A stretch of DNA of 64,000 bases, taken from the NCBI RefSeq assembly GCF_003001675.1, contig NZ_PVYW01000012.1:1-64000 (forward strand). The letters are read 5' to 3'. Origin of the DNA: Cohnella sp. SGD-V74 (GTDB taxonomy: Bacteria; Bacillota; Bacilli; Paenibacillales; Paenibacillaceae). Made by a program: the position numbers and the translations under genes. The notes beneath the pieces were generated by a model. The model had not been told where the DNA came from. It saw nothing but the letters and a program-made list of their open reading frames with translations, and made no database searches. This document shows, one piece after another, positions 49,619-58,076 of the stretch (position 1 is its first letter; every line of letters starts with the position of its first letter).

Positions 49619-50761
49619 ATGGGGAACAAAATACGCGTCGGACTCGTGTACGGGGGGCGTTCGGGCGAACACCAGGTGTCGCTGCAGACGGCCCTTGCCG
49701 TATTGAAGGCGTTCGACTACGACAAGTACGAACTGATTCCTTTTTATATTACGCCTAAAGGCCAGTGGAGATCGGGACCGCTGCTCAGCGCTCCTCCGTC
49801 CGCAGTGGCGGAGCTGCAATTTACTCCCGCAGGGGAAGCGTCGGCCGGGAGCGGAGATGCGGGCGGAACGCTTGCATTGCTGCCGGTGCTGCAGGGAATG
49901 TCGGAGAAAGTGCTGACGGAGGGTTCGCCGGTCAGCGACGGCAAGGCGATCGACGTGATGCTGCCGTTGCTGCACGGAACATTCGGCGAGGACGGTACGA
50001 TCCAAGGATTGTTTGAAATGGCTGGCTTGCCCTACGTAGGCGCGGGCGTTCTGGCCTCCTCTGTCGGAATGGACAAGGTCGCGATGAAGACGATGTTCGC
50101 GCAAGCGGGACTTCCTCAGGTGGGCTACCGGCATTTGATCCGATTTCAATGGAACAAGGATCGGGAAGCGGTGCTGGCGAACATCGAGGAGCTCGGCTAC
50201 CCTTGCTTCGTCAAGCCGGCTAACCTCGGGTCCAGCGTGGGCGTGTCCAAAGCGCGCAATCGCGAGGAGTTGGTCGCGGCGATCGAGGAAGCGCTGCGGT
50301 TCGACCGCAAGGTGATCGTCGAGGAGTTCGTCGACGCGCGCGAGATCGAAGTGAGCGTGCTCGGCAACGACGACCCGCGGGCTTCGGTACCGGGCGAGAT
50401 CGTCAGCTCGAACGAATTCTACGATTATAAGGCGAAATATATCGACGGCAAATCGATCATGGTCATCCCTGCGGAAATTCCGCAGGAGACGGCGGACGCG
50501 GTGCGCGACATGGCGCTGCGCGCGTTCCGTTCGATCGACGGCTCCGGCCTGTGCCGCGCCGATTTCTTCCTGCGGCGCAGCGACGGCAAGCTGTTCATCA
50601 ACGAGGTGAACACGCTGCCGGGCTTCACCCCTTACAGCATGTACCCGCAGATGTGGAAAGAGTCGGGCGTCTCCTATCGCGAGTTGCTCGACACGCTGAT
50701 CCAGCTTGCGCTGGAGCGCTTCGAGGAGCGCCAATCCATCGACTACGGCGGCGGAGAGTAG
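49619..50761 (+). CDS. ddl: D-alanine--D-alanine ligase
   Basis: Makes the D-Ala-D-Ala dipeptide for peptidoglycan with ATP. About 380 residues with VGLVYGGRSGEHQVSL, PLLHGTFGEDGTIQG, the ATP-grasp FVKPANLGSSVGVSKA, and FLRRSDGKLFINEVNTLPGFT. The loop EFYDYKAKY carries the tyrosine and lysine pattern of true D-Ala-D-Ala ligases rather than D-lactate-type ligases. ATG at 49619 follows GGAGG (49602-49606); the longer upstream frame would include the ribosome site. No murF gene follows; instead a terminator closes the unit. Confidence 0.95.
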   Translation: MGNKIRVGLVYGGRSGEHQVSLQTALAVLKAFDYDKYELIPFYITPKGQWRSGPLLSAPPSAVAELQFTPAGEASAGSGDAGGTLALLPVLQGMSEKVLTEGSPVSDGKAIDVMLPLLHGTFGEDGTIQGLFEMAGLPYVGAGVLASSVGMDKVAMKTMFAQAGLPQVGYRHLIRFQWNKDREAVLANIEELGYPCFVKPANLGSSVGVSKARNREELVAAIEEALRFDRKVIVEEFVDAREIEVSVLGNDDPRASVPGEIVSSNEFYDYKAKYIDGKSIMVIPAEIPQETADAVRDMALRAFRSIDGSGLCRADFFLRRSDGKLFINEVNTLPGFTPYSMYPQMWKESGVSYRELLDTLIQLALERFEERQSIDYGGGE

Positions 50762-50812
50762 CAGATTTCGAAGGCAGAGAGTGAGCTTCGAAGGCGGGAA
50801 TGGGCTCTGGCA

Positions 50813-50841
50813 GGCAGCGAACGGTCTCGTTCGCTGCCTTT
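50813..50841 (+). terminator. Terminator after ddl
   Basis: GGCAGCGAACG (50813-50823), loop GTCT, CGTTCGCTGCC (50828-50838) and TTT. The T-tract is short. Confidence 0.7.
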
Positions 50842-50907
50842 GCTGTGGGTGGGGGAGGGGCGCATAAGCGCGCCGGGCGGCGCTAATGGGCCGGCCTGGT
50901 CCGGGAC

Positions 50908-51617
50908 TCACAAGTCGCGCCCTCGACTACCTAGTTTATAGCTTCTAATCCGCTGCTTGCCGCTGGCGGGCTCCAACCAACCTTCCTTTACCAGTTCATC
51001 AATCTGTTCGCTTACGAAGGTGCGTTTCTTGCCCAAGCATTCACAGGCCATCGCATTCGTGATCGGAGTAACGGATCGTACGGCCAGGCGGACGATTTCC
51101 CGTTGGTAGAGGGGAAGCGCGAGCAAATCTGGTCGTTCCTCTCCATACCATTGTTCCATCATTCGGCGGATATGTTGTTGAGCGGAGAGAGGATCCTCCT
51201 TCAGCTTATCGATGGAAAAACGCAAAATGTTCCAATTGGCAAGCTCGACTTCGTTCTGCCGATCCAATCCTCGTGAGAACTTATCGCGGTCGGCGTCGCG
51301 AGCATGAGATCCGAAGCTGTCGGCTTCGAGGCATGTTGGCTTGGGAGAACGAATATAGGCAAATCCAAATAATAGTACTTGCCGTCCGGGGCGACAATCT
51401 CGTACTCCGGATAGAGGAAATCCAGGTTTTCGACGACTTGCCACCAGGCTTGCTGAAGGAGCAGCTTCTCTCCAAAGCCATGGCGCGTTCTGAGTCTGCG
51501 CAGTCGCTCTCCGCGACTTTCGCCAACATGCTTGGCCAGCCAAGCGCTGTATTCCGTTTCAAATCGATCGTTCACGACCATCCGCTCCTCGTCAAAAAAA
51601 TAACCGCCCCAATCCAC
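50908..51617 (-). pseudogene. Frameshifted PD-(D/E)XK endonuclease-like protein with C-terminal winged helix
   Basis: Two overlapping minus-strand frames join into one gene. The first (from GTG at 51617) reads MDWGGYFFDEERMVVNDRF and onward to KYYYLD; the continuation, with CLEADSFGSHARDADRD and NWNILRFSIDKL, is in the next frame. The switch point is the AAA at 51361-51363 (GGATTTGCC on the coding strand), where one additional T would restore LDFAYIRSPKP. The restored middle looks like DUF559/VSR-type PD-(D/E)XK nucleases, and the C-terminus (about 180-235) is a helix-turn-helix ending KQRIRSYKLGSRGRDL. Either a real one-base deletion or a sequencing error. Confidence 0.75.
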
Positions 51618-51775
51618 GAAGGACTAGAGCGGTGTGTTTCACACGCGTATGGCCCCATTTTAATCCAGTTGGGAGGAAATGTCACGAATAATCGATGTCT
51701 GTTATGAAGGATATCTCCGTGTAAGCTCACCCGAAAATAGAACAACCGTAATAATAGGGAGAGCTGATCAGCTCC

Positions 51776-51952
51776 TTATCCACATGTGGAAAAAGTGCCG
51801 CACGCACCGAAACTGCAGAGTTATTTTCAACAAAAGTGGATAACCTGGGGTTTAACTGTGGAGAAATGCCTGAATATTGTGAATAAACCGACTATTACTT
51901 GTGGGTAAAGTTGGATGAGTTGCATCGGCGGGAATTATGCACAAGTGGATAA
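51776..51952. promoter_or_regulatory. Dense cluster of DnaA-box-like sites
   Basis: Within 177 bp there are three exact matches to TTATNCACA (51776-51784 plus, 51878-51886 minus, 51935-51943 plus) and five with one mismatch, all minus: 51785-51793, 51835-51843, 51857-51865, 51900-51908 and 51944-51952. At both ends two boxes meet tail to tail with no gap (TTATCCACA next to TGTGGAAAA; TTATGCACA next to AGTGGATAA). No dnaA, dnaN or other origin gene is near. The remaining parts of the gap 51618-52129 hold no gene. Confidence 0.75.
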
Positions 51953-52052
51953 CCGGCGCGGCCTCGAAACCCGAATGTGAAGGCTTGACGGTACGCTCGC
52001 AAACGCACACCTCTTTTCGGCCGTTCCCTTTCCCTGCATCCCTTCCGGAGGG

Positions 52053-52058
52053 TATAAT
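52053..52058 (+). promoter_or_regulatory. Perfect -10 element before the 105-residue gene
   Basis: TATAAT lies about 70 bp before the start at 52130. The matching -35 region (TTCCCT with a 17-bp spacer) is poor, so an activator, possibly DnaA bound just upstream, could be needed. Confidence 0.5.
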
Positions 52059-52129
52059 GAATGTCAGGAAAAGCGCGAGAGCAGCCGCGAAGCGGAGACA
52101 GACGCGCTAACGAGTCAGGAGGCAACGCC

Positions 52130-52447
52130 ATGGGTTTTCAAACGGAGTTCAATTCGGTGTGCAAATTTAAATCCGATCAGGAATTATACGAACTGTTGGA
52201 ATACGGCCGCGGCAAAATGGTCAAAAAGCAGTTCCGCGTGTTCCCGACAGGGCAGAAAGTCATCGCCTATACGCCCGATAACCAAGCGGTGGCCATCGTG
52301 CGCATAGTGGCGTCGATCGCCGAGATCAACTTCCAAGGGGAAGAAGTGACGCAGGTGGAGATGGAGCTAGTTCGCCGTTTGACGGATGAGGAAGCAAGAG
52401 TCCAGACGGCGCTCGCACATGAAATGTTCTTCGGAGAGCAATCCTAG
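52130..52447 (+). CDS. Conserved-looking 105-residue protein of unknown function
   Basis: ATG at 52130 follows AGGAGG. The protein begins MGFQTEFNSVCKFKSDQEL and contains KMVKKQFRVFPTGQKVIAYT and VRIVASIAEINFQGEE, which suggest a small beta-barrel-like fold. No signal peptide or membrane segment. I do not recognise a family with confidence. It is the first gene downstream of the DnaA-box cluster and precedes uvsE by 35 bp, so both may be co-transcribed. Confidence 0.75.
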   Translation: MGFQTEFNSVCKFKSDQELYELLEYGRGKMVKKQFRVFPTGQKVIAYTPDNQAVAIVRIVASIAEINFQGEEVTQVEMELVRRLTDEEARVQTALAHEMFFGEQS

Positions 52448-52482
52448 AACCCTCAAGCCTATTTCCGGGGGTGTGAACGAGC

Positions 52483-53496
52483 ATGATCGTCCGTTTCGGC
52501 TATGTCGCGATGTCCGTGCATCTGGAGAACGCCTCTCCTTCGAGAACGATGACGATGGCGAGCTTCTCCAAGCTGGCGGACCGGGAAGCGGGTCTGCGCA
52601 GGCTCGAGAAGATTGCCGAGGAAAATTTGCGCAACACGTTGAGACTGCTGAAGCATAACCGATACTTGGGCGTTCACGTGTACCGGATGACCTCGAAGCT
52701 CATTCCGCTGGCCACACACGAGGATTTGCGGGATTGGGATCCGTACCCGGCTCTAACGGCGTCGTTCGCGGAGGTCGGGGATTTTGTGCGCGAGCATGGG
52801 ATGCGGGTATCTTTTCATCCGGATCATTTTACGGTGTTGAATACACCGCGTCAGGAAGTGTTCGAGAAATCGGTCAACGATCTGGATCATCATGTGCGGA
52901 TGCTCGAAGCGATGGGGCTGGACGGTCGGGCGCTGAACAATATCCATGTCGGCGGCAGCTATGGAGACAAGGATTCGGCGGGAAAACGGTTCGTCGAGCA
53001 ATTCCGTCTCATCGAGCCGAGAATCGCCAACCGCGTTACGCTGGAAAACGACGATAAGACGTTCACAGCCGAGGAAACGCTGGCCATCGCCGAGGAAGTC
53101 GGAGTGCCGATGGTGCTCGACATTCATCACGATGCGGTGAACCGGGGCAGCGAGACGACCGTGGAGCTGTGGCCGAGAATTGTGCGGACGTGGGAGCGGC
53201 TCGAATGGAACGTCGTCCATGGCGCCGATTCCGACCTTAAGCTCCCGCCGAAAATTCACGTTTCCAGCCCCAAGAGCACCTCCGACCCTCGCGGTCACGC
53301 CGATTATGTCGAGCCGGAGCATCTGCTTGAGTTTCTGCATGGTATCGCCGGGACAACGCCGGCCCTGGACGTCATGATCGAAGCGAAGAAGAAGGATGAC
53401 GCGCTGCTGCGGTTGATGGAGCATTTTCGCTCGTTGGAAGCGGATGGGCAGCCTGTTCGCGTGCTTGACGGAGGCACCGTGGAGATCCGGACATAA
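52483..53496 (+). CDS. uvsE: UV damage endonuclease UvsE/UvdE
   Basis: Nicks DNA 5' to UV photoproducts, an alternative to nucleotide excision repair, often important for spores. The 337-residue TIM-barrel protein shows VRFGYVAMSVHLENASPSRT, LHKHNR-like LLKHNRYLGVHVYRMTSKL, MRVSFHPDHFTVLNTP, NNIHVGGSYGDKD, TLENDDKTF, PMVLDIHHDAVN and KIHVSSPK, providing the His, Glu and Asp metal ligands. GGGGGTG precedes the ATG. It is separated from fabI by 143 bp. Confidence 0.95.
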   Translation: MIVRFGYVAMSVHLENASPSRTMTMASFSKLADREAGLRRLEKIAEENLRNTLRLLKHNRYLGVHVYRMTSKLIPLATHEDLRDWDPYPALTASFAEVGDFVREHGMRVSFHPDHFTVLNTPRQEVFEKSVNDLDHHVRMLEAMGLDGRALNNIHVGGSYGDKDSAGKRFVEQFRLIEPRIANRVTLENDDKTFTAEETLAIAEEVGVPMVLDIHHDAVNRGSETTVELWPRIVRTWERLEWNVVHGADSDLKLPPKIHVSSPKSTSDPRGHADYVEPEHLLEFLHGIAGTTPALDVMIEAKKKDDALLRLMEHFRSLEADGQPVRVLDGGTVEIRT

Positions 53497-53639
53497 TCCC
53501 GCCGCTCAAGCATTCCGCCGGCGCATTTCATTATTGCATTCCCTTTGGAAATAAGGTACGTTGGAAAATGAAGGATGCCTGTCCGTCCGCAAGGCAGCGA
53601 AGAGGCGTTCTTACTTGCGAAGAGGGGGATTTCCGCGAA

Positions 53640-54407
53640 ATGAATGGTTTGCTTGAGGGGAAAAATATCGTGGTCATGGGCGTCGCCAACGAGCGCAGCA
53701 TTGCCTGGGCCATCGCGCAAGCGCTTGCATCGCAAGGAGCCAGACTGATTTTTACATACGAGAACGAGCGGGTGGAGGAACGGGTCAAGAGGCTGTCCGG
53801 CACGATCGAGGGCTCGCTGACGCTGCAATGCAACGTGTCTTCCGATGAGGAGATCGAGGGGCTGGCGACGAAGCTGAAGGAAGAGGTCGGCGTCGTCCAT
53901 GGCCTCGCGCACTGCATCGCCTTCGCGAAGGCGGAAGAGCTGGACGGCTTGTACGTCAACACGTCGCGCGCCGGATTCGCTCTCGCGCACGACGTCAGCG
54001 TCTACTCGCTGACCGCGGTGGCGCAGAGACTGTATCCGCTCATGACCGAAGGCGGCAGCGTCGTCACGCTGACTTACCTCGGCGCGGAGCGCACGCTTCA
54101 GAACTACAACGTCATGGGCGTCGCGAAAGCGGCTCTGGAGGCGTCGGTGCGTTATCTGGCCAGCGACCTAGGACCGAGCGGCATTCGGGTGAACGCGATC
54201 TCGGCAGGTCCGATCCGCACGCTCGCGGCCAAAGGAATCGCCGGCTTCAACACGATTCTGAAGCACGTCGAAGAGAAGGCGCCGCTGCGCCGCAACACGG
54301 AAGCCGCAGACGTCGGAGACGCCGCGCTGTTCCTCATGAGCCCGTGGGCGAGAGGAATTACCGGCGAAGTCATTCATGTCGACAATGGGTATAATATCGT
54401 AGGCTGA
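53640..54407 (+). CDS. fabI: Enoyl-[acyl-carrier-protein] reductase (NADH), FabI
   Basis: Last reductive step of each fatty acid elongation round, target of triclosan-like inhibitors. The 255-residue SDR protein begins MNGLLEGKNIVVMGVANERSIAWAIAQ (family cofactor motif) and has the active-site Tyr-x6-Lys in the segment TLQNYNVMGVAKAALEAS and SAGPIRTLAAKGI. ATG at 53640 follows AGAGGGGGA; the longer upstream frame lacks support. No obvious FapR operator is visible. A terminator follows. Confidence 0.96.
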   Translation: MNGLLEGKNIVVMGVANERSIAWAIAQALASQGARLIFTYENERVEERVKRLSGTIEGSLTLQCNVSSDEEIEGLATKLKEEVGVVHGLAHCIAFAKAEELDGLYVNTSRAGFALAHDVSVYSLTAVAQRLYPLMTEGGSVVTLTYLGAERTLQNYNVMGVAKAALEASVRYLASDLGPSGIRVNAISAGPIRTLAAKGIAGFNTILKHVEEKAPLRRNTEAADVGDAALFLMSPWARGITGEVIHVDNGYNIVG

Positions 54408-54425
54408 GTTGGCCTCGACCGGGAG

Positions 54426-54466
54426 AAGAGCTTTTCTCGCTTTTTGGCGAGGAAGGCTCTTTCCTA
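54426..54466 (+). terminator. Terminator after fabI
   Basis: AAGAGC and TTTCTCGC pair with the GGCGAGGAA and GGCTCTT segments behind a TTTTT loop; a short T-tract follows. Confidence 0.65.
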
Positions 54467-54473
54467 TAAAACT

Positions 54474-54502
54474 TTGTGGATACGGGGACAATAAGCTATG
54501 AT
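54474..54502 (+). promoter_or_regulatory. Promoter of the inositol monophosphatase gene
   Basis: TTGTGG (54474-54479) and TATGAT (54497-54502) with a 17-bp spacer, 134 bp before the start. Confidence 0.65.
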
Positions 54503-54635
54503 AAGGGAAAGTCGGGCGGAAAATAAGGCGGTCCGTAAGCGAACGCCGCAACCGCTCGCTGCCGTTTTCGTATATGATTAGAAGAAGGACAACCTGGTCC
54601 TTGCAACCGATTTCGAAGATTAGAGGGATGAATTC

Positions 54636-55478
54636 ATGAACGCCAATCAACCGGAAAGCGTCATCGGCGGCAAGAGCTTCACCGCGGTAGCCGTCAATTG
54701 CGCGGCCAAAGCCGGGGAGTGGATCAAAAGCAAGAGCGGAAATATAACCCAACTGGATACGAAATATTCGGCGCAGGATTTGGTCACGGAAGTGGACAAG
54801 GGCGCGGAGAGAATGATTCGCAATTTGGTCGCTACCCATTTTCCCGACCATTCTTTCTTAGGGGAAGAAGGTGTGGAGCCGGGTCCGAAAGCGTCGGCCA
54901 AGGCGCTGGAGGCGGTAAGCGACGCCGAGTATTTGTGGATCGTCGACCCGGTGGACGGAACGACGAACTATGTGCACGGCTTTCCTTTCTATTCGATTTC
55001 CATCGCGCTGGCCCATCGGGGCGAAGTGATCGTCGGAGTCGTCTACGATCCGTCGCGGGACGAGCTGTTCGTCGCCGAACGGGGCAAAGGCGCATACGTG
55101 CACGGCCGCAAGATGAGCGTGTCGCAGGAAGAGACGCTGAGCCAAAGCTTGGTCGCGACCGGATTCCCGGCCGATCCGCACGCAGCCTTGCCCGCCAATC
55201 TGGCGGACATTCAGGCTATCGCGCCGAAGGTTCGCAATCTGCGCGTGGCGGGCTCGGCGGCGTTGCATCTCGCTTACGTTGCGGCGGGGCGGCTGTCCGG
55301 GTTCTGGGAGCACAACCTGAGCGCCTGGGATGTCGCGGCCGGATCTTTGCTCGTCCAAGAAGCGGGCGGACGAATGTCCGACTTCGGCGGCGAGCCCTAC
55401 CAGCTTGCCGTGCGCAACGTGCTCGCCTCGAACGGCCGCATCCACGACGAGTTGAGTCGGGAACTGACTAGCACATGA
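54636..55478 (+). CDS. suhB: Inositol monophosphatase family protein
   Basis: Mg-dependent phosphatase of the IMPase superfamily, 280 residues. Metal-site motifs are FLGEEG, WIVDPVDGTTNYVHGFP and LSAWDVAAGSLLVQEAGG, in proper order. Substrates in bacilli may be inositol phosphate or other sugar phosphates, and some members act in ribosome biogenesis. GAGGGATG-like ribosome sequence precedes the ATG. A small acidic-basic protein gene follows after about 45 bp. Confidence 0.94.
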   Translation: MNANQPESVIGGKSFTAVAVNCAAKAGEWIKSKSGNITQLDTKYSAQDLVTEVDKGAERMIRNLVATHFPDHSFLGEEGVEPGPKASAKALEAVSDAEYLWIVDPVDGTTNYVHGFPFYSISIALAHRGEVIVGVVYDPSRDELFVAERGKGAYVHGRKMSVSQEETLSQSLVATGFPADPHAALPANLADIQAIAPKVRNLRVAGSAALHLAYVAAGRLSGFWEHNLSAWDVAAGSLLVQEAGGRMSDFGGEPYQLAVRNVLASNGRIHDELSRELTST

Positions 55479-55523
55479 GATGAAGCGCATTCGACCATCC
55501 TAGTGACGAAGGAGGCGAACGAA

Positions 55524-55784
55524 TTGGAGCGCGAAGAAGCCGAAGAATTGCTGGCCCGCAAGTTGAGCGAGGAGCCGGCGGAGGCGGACGAGGAAGAAGC
55601 CGGCGCCAAAGCCGCGAGGCGGCTGCACCCGAAATGGGAAATCCGCATCCAGGCGAACGTCGACCCGATCGTAGAGGAGACGATCGCCTACCGCAATATC
55701 GCTCAAGAGGTGGACGGCAGGTACGATGGGGTTAGGACGGACGGCGGCAAGCCGGGCAAAGCAGACGAAGGACATTCCGAGTAA
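55524..55784 (+). CDS. Small Glu-rich protein of unknown function
   Basis: TTG at 55524 is nine bases behind AAGGAGG (55508-55514); the GTG at 55503 would put that site inside the gene. The 86-residue product starts with a very acidic Ala/Glu helix (EREEAEELLARKLSEEPAEAD) and continues HPKWEIRIQANVDPIVEETIAYRNIAQEV with a charged tail. No family recognised. Its stop lies inside the stem of the following terminator. This is the last ordinary chromosomal gene before the phage-tail module. Confidence 0.7.
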   Translation: MEREEAEELLARKLSEEPAEADEEEAGAKAARRLHPKWEIRIQANVDPIVEETIAYRNIAQEVDGRYDGVRTDGGKPGKADEGHSE

Positions 55785-55801
55785 TCGGGGTGTCCTTTTT
55801 T
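55770..55801 (+). terminator. Terminator before the phage tail module
   Basis: GGACA (55770-55774) with TTCCGA and the complementary TCGGGG and TGTCC (to 55795), followed by six T. Confidence 0.85.
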
Positions 55802-55922
55802 GATCTTGTCGTACGGTTGCCACCTATAGATGCAACAACCGATCAAGGTGTCCGATAAGCAGCAGGGGGCGACGATTCGCTCTATGACCCATGTTGGCGG
55901 GACAAAAGGAAAGGAGGGTTAG

Positions 55923-56408
55923 ATGTCCAGATTGGGAGAGTTGGCCGCGTATAAAACGATCGTTGCGGAACGGTTGATCGGCAATCCGAACGTTTGTAAA
56001 GCCGTGTTTTATTCGGACAGCAATTATTTGGCGCAGCCGGACGTGACGAATCCAGAGCAGCTTCTGCACGAGAGCATTTACTTGTATCCGTACAATCCGA
56101 TCGGCTCGGGGAATGAGAATGAGGTCAGAACTTGGATCACGATCGCGCTGAACGATTTTAACGGCGTTGGCAGTTCGGCTATGAGAGCCGGCTTCCTCAC
56201 CGTTGGCGTGGTGGCGCACAAGGAATTGCTGCGCACGGATTACGAGCTGTTGAGGACGGATTACATCGCTGCGGAAATCGACGGGATGCTGAGTCGGGAG
56301 AGAAGCATCGGAATCGGTCGCCTGCAGTTTGCCGGAATGAATGAAATTGGCCTGGATGCGAGCTATTACGGACTAACCTTGAAGTATCGTCCTGTTGACT
56401 TCGGCTAG
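55923..56408 (+). CDS. Phage-type protein, possibly tail terminator or neck component
   Basis: First gene of the tail module, 161 residues, behind AAAGGAGGG. The ending IDGMLSRERSIGIGRLQFAGMNEIGLDASYYGLTLKYRPVDFG and its place two genes before the tail tube fit a tail terminator/completion protein, but I cannot assign it firmly. It contains an exact duplication of seven residues, ELLRTDY-ELLRTDY (about residues 102-115), encoded by different codons, so the duplication is not recent or is maintained by selection. Confidence 0.75.
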   Translation: MSRLGELAAYKTIVAERLIGNPNVCKAVFYSDSNYLAQPDVTNPEQLLHESIYLYPYNPIGSGNENEVRTWITIALNDFNGVGSSAMRAGFLTVGVVAHKELLRTDYELLRTDYIAAEIDGMLSRERSIGIGRLQFAGMNEIGLDASYYGLTLKYRPVDFG

Positions 56409-56421
56409 CGGATCGCGGTGA

Positions 56422-57150
56422 ATGAGAATGGATCATGACATGGAGTTAAAACTGCTTGCCGGCCTTCCCGTAGATTTAGGGAACGGGCTGTTATTCGGCG
56501 TTCCCACGCTGCGAACGATCGCGGGCATCGGAAGCAGAAAGTACGATGCATTGATTTCCGTGCTGCTGGTCAACAGGGCATCGCTGGAGGAGCCGGCGGC
56601 CAGCCGGGTGACCAACTTCGAGCTGTTTTTGATCAACAGCATGCTGAACGAGGAGTTCTGGCATAAGGCGAAGCAGGGCTTAGAGTTGTTTTTCGGGATG
56701 GAACCGACGCTGCGAGAAAGCCCCGACGGGGCTCATCTTTATTTTGGGGACGATCCTGACATGCGACTGGACGACGGCAGCTTTGACTATTTTCAAAGTC
56801 TGATCATGTATTCCCATAACATCCAGTTCCAGCGCGAGCAGTTCAGCCCGGGAAACGCCAAAGCCAAAGCGCTGATCGAGAAGCTGCAAAAGGGCAAACA
56901 GGAAATCTTAAGCCGCAAAGAGCAAATCTTCGACCTGGTCAGCAAAATCTCGGGAGTCGCCTGGAAGTCGAGCGGCGTTAACATTTTTAACGTCTTCGAT
57001 CTGACGATTTTCCAATTTTACGATGCGCTGAACAGACTCGAGCAGGTGGATTACTACTTATTTACATTGCAAGGCATTTACTCCGGCCATGTTGATGGTC
57101 AGAAAATCAACCTATCCAATATCCATTGGAGCAAAAAATACAAAACTTAA
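56422..57150 (+). CDS. Phage-type protein of unknown function
   Basis: This 242-residue protein lies between the first module gene and the tail tube gene with short gaps. It is helix-rich with LPVDLGNGLLFGVPTLRTIAGIG, a middle acidic part (GDDPDMRLDDGSFDYFQS) and a C-terminal helix pair (VFDLTIFQFYDALNRLEQVDYYLFTLQGIYSG). I do not recognise the family. ATGs at 56422 and 56428 are both possible. Its role in tail assembly is inferred from position only. Confidence 0.75.
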   Translation: MRMDHDMELKLLAGLPVDLGNGLLFGVPTLRTIAGIGSRKYDALISVLLVNRASLEEPAASRVTNFELFLINSMLNEEFWHKAKQGLELFFGMEPTLRESPDGAHLYFGDDPDMRLDDGSFDYFQSLIMYSHNIQFQREQFSPGNAKAKALIEKLQKGKQEILSRKEQIFDLVSKISGVAWKSSGVNIFNVFDLTIFQFYDALNRLEQVDYYLFTLQGIYSGHVDGQKINLSNIHWSKKYKT

Positions 57151-57165
57151 GGAGATTGATGAACT

Positions 57166-57954
57166 ATGGCAACACCTAACCGTTGGGCAATTCGCGATGC
57201 AGGCATCGCAACCTTCTATAACCTCGTGACCGGCAAGCCGGTAACTACGCTTCGTACGTTGAAAACTTCCGGCCTCGAAACGACCGGCGAAACGGTATAT
57301 TCTCGCGGCGGCTTCGGCAATCCGAAATTGGTCGGGTTCTCCGGTAACCGGGAATCCAAGATCAAGCTTCAAGACGCGATTTTCGACAATAAGGCTCTGG
57401 CGATGCTGACCGGCAACGTTTTGTCCGAAGGCGTATCCCCGGTTCATGTTATTGAAAATGTCAAAGTCGCTTCGAATGGTGCGGCTCTGGATAAAACACC
57501 GGTCGGCTCGCCGATCGGCGTGTTCGAACTGAATCCGGACGGCACTCTGGGCGAGGAGGTCGTCTATACGAGCGGTACTCCGGCTACCGGCGAATATGCG
57601 ATTTCCGGCAAAAATCTGACCTTCTATGCGGGCGACTTCGCGGACGGCAAGGTACTGTCGGTGTATTACAGCGCAACCTCCGACGCATCCGCCAAGAAGC
57701 TGAAGGTAACGTCCGACGCTTTCGGCGGAACGTTCAAGGTCGTTCTGGATTGCCTCGTGCGCGACGAGTTCACGAAGAAGGATTTCGCTGCACAGATTAC
57801 GATTCCGAACGCCAAGTTCGAGGATGCATTTAACCTGAATCTGGCCGTGGAGGGTGACCCTGCGGTACTCGACCTGAATCTTGAGGCGCTGAAGGACCCT
57901 GTGTCGAACGATCTGTGGAGCATGCTGATCTACGATCAGGACGAAGTGATCTAA
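57166..57954 (+). CDS. Phage major tail (tube) protein-like
   Basis: The 262-residue beta-rich protein has ANRWAIRDAG-like start (MATPNRWAIRDAGIATFYN), GFSGNRESKIKLQDAIFDNKALAMLTG and IGVFELNPDGTLGEEVVYTSGTPATGEYAISG, resembling siphophage tail tube proteins. Strong ribosome site AAGGAGA. Codon use is clean and GC-rich like the host. Two stem-loops follow, which would reduce transcription of downstream genes relative to this abundant structural protein. Assignment rests on size, composition and position before the chaperone and tape measure genes. Confidence 0.75.
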   Translation: MATPNRWAIRDAGIATFYNLVTGKPVTTLRTLKTSGLETTGETVYSRGGFGNPKLVGFSGNRESKIKLQDAIFDNKALAMLTGNVLSEGVSPVHVIENVKVASNGAALDKTPVGSPIGVFELNPDGTLGEEVVYTSGTPATGEYAISGKNLTFYAGDFADGKVLSVYYSATSDASAKKLKVTSDAFGGTFKVVLDCLVRDEFTKKDFAAQITIPNAKFEDAFNLNLAVEGDPAVLDLNLEALKDPVSNDLWSMLIYDQDEVI

Positions 57955-57970
57955 TTCTCATACTCAATAC

Positions 57971-58045
57971 ATAAAGGGGGAGACTTGTCTCTCCCTTTAT
58001 ATTTATCTTAAAGCTCATGATACGGCATTGTGGGCTTTAAGATAA
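57971..58045 (+). terminator. Two consecutive stem-loops after the tail tube gene
   Basis: ATAAAGGG (57971-57978) pairs with CCCTTTAT (57993-58000), followed by ATTTATCTT. Directly behind, TTATCTTAAAGC (58003-58014) pairs with GCTTTAAGATAA (58034-58045), a perfect 12-bp stem. The first resembles a leaky terminator; the second may protect or attenuate. Confidence 0.65.
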
Positions 58046-58076
58046 CATCCAATAACGAGCGGGAGAGGATACCAAT

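Noticed and set aside
51776..51952. Chromosomal replication origin
   Set aside because: Box density would fit, but no dnaA, dnaN, rpmH or gyrase genes are near, and Firmicute origins lie beside dnaA.
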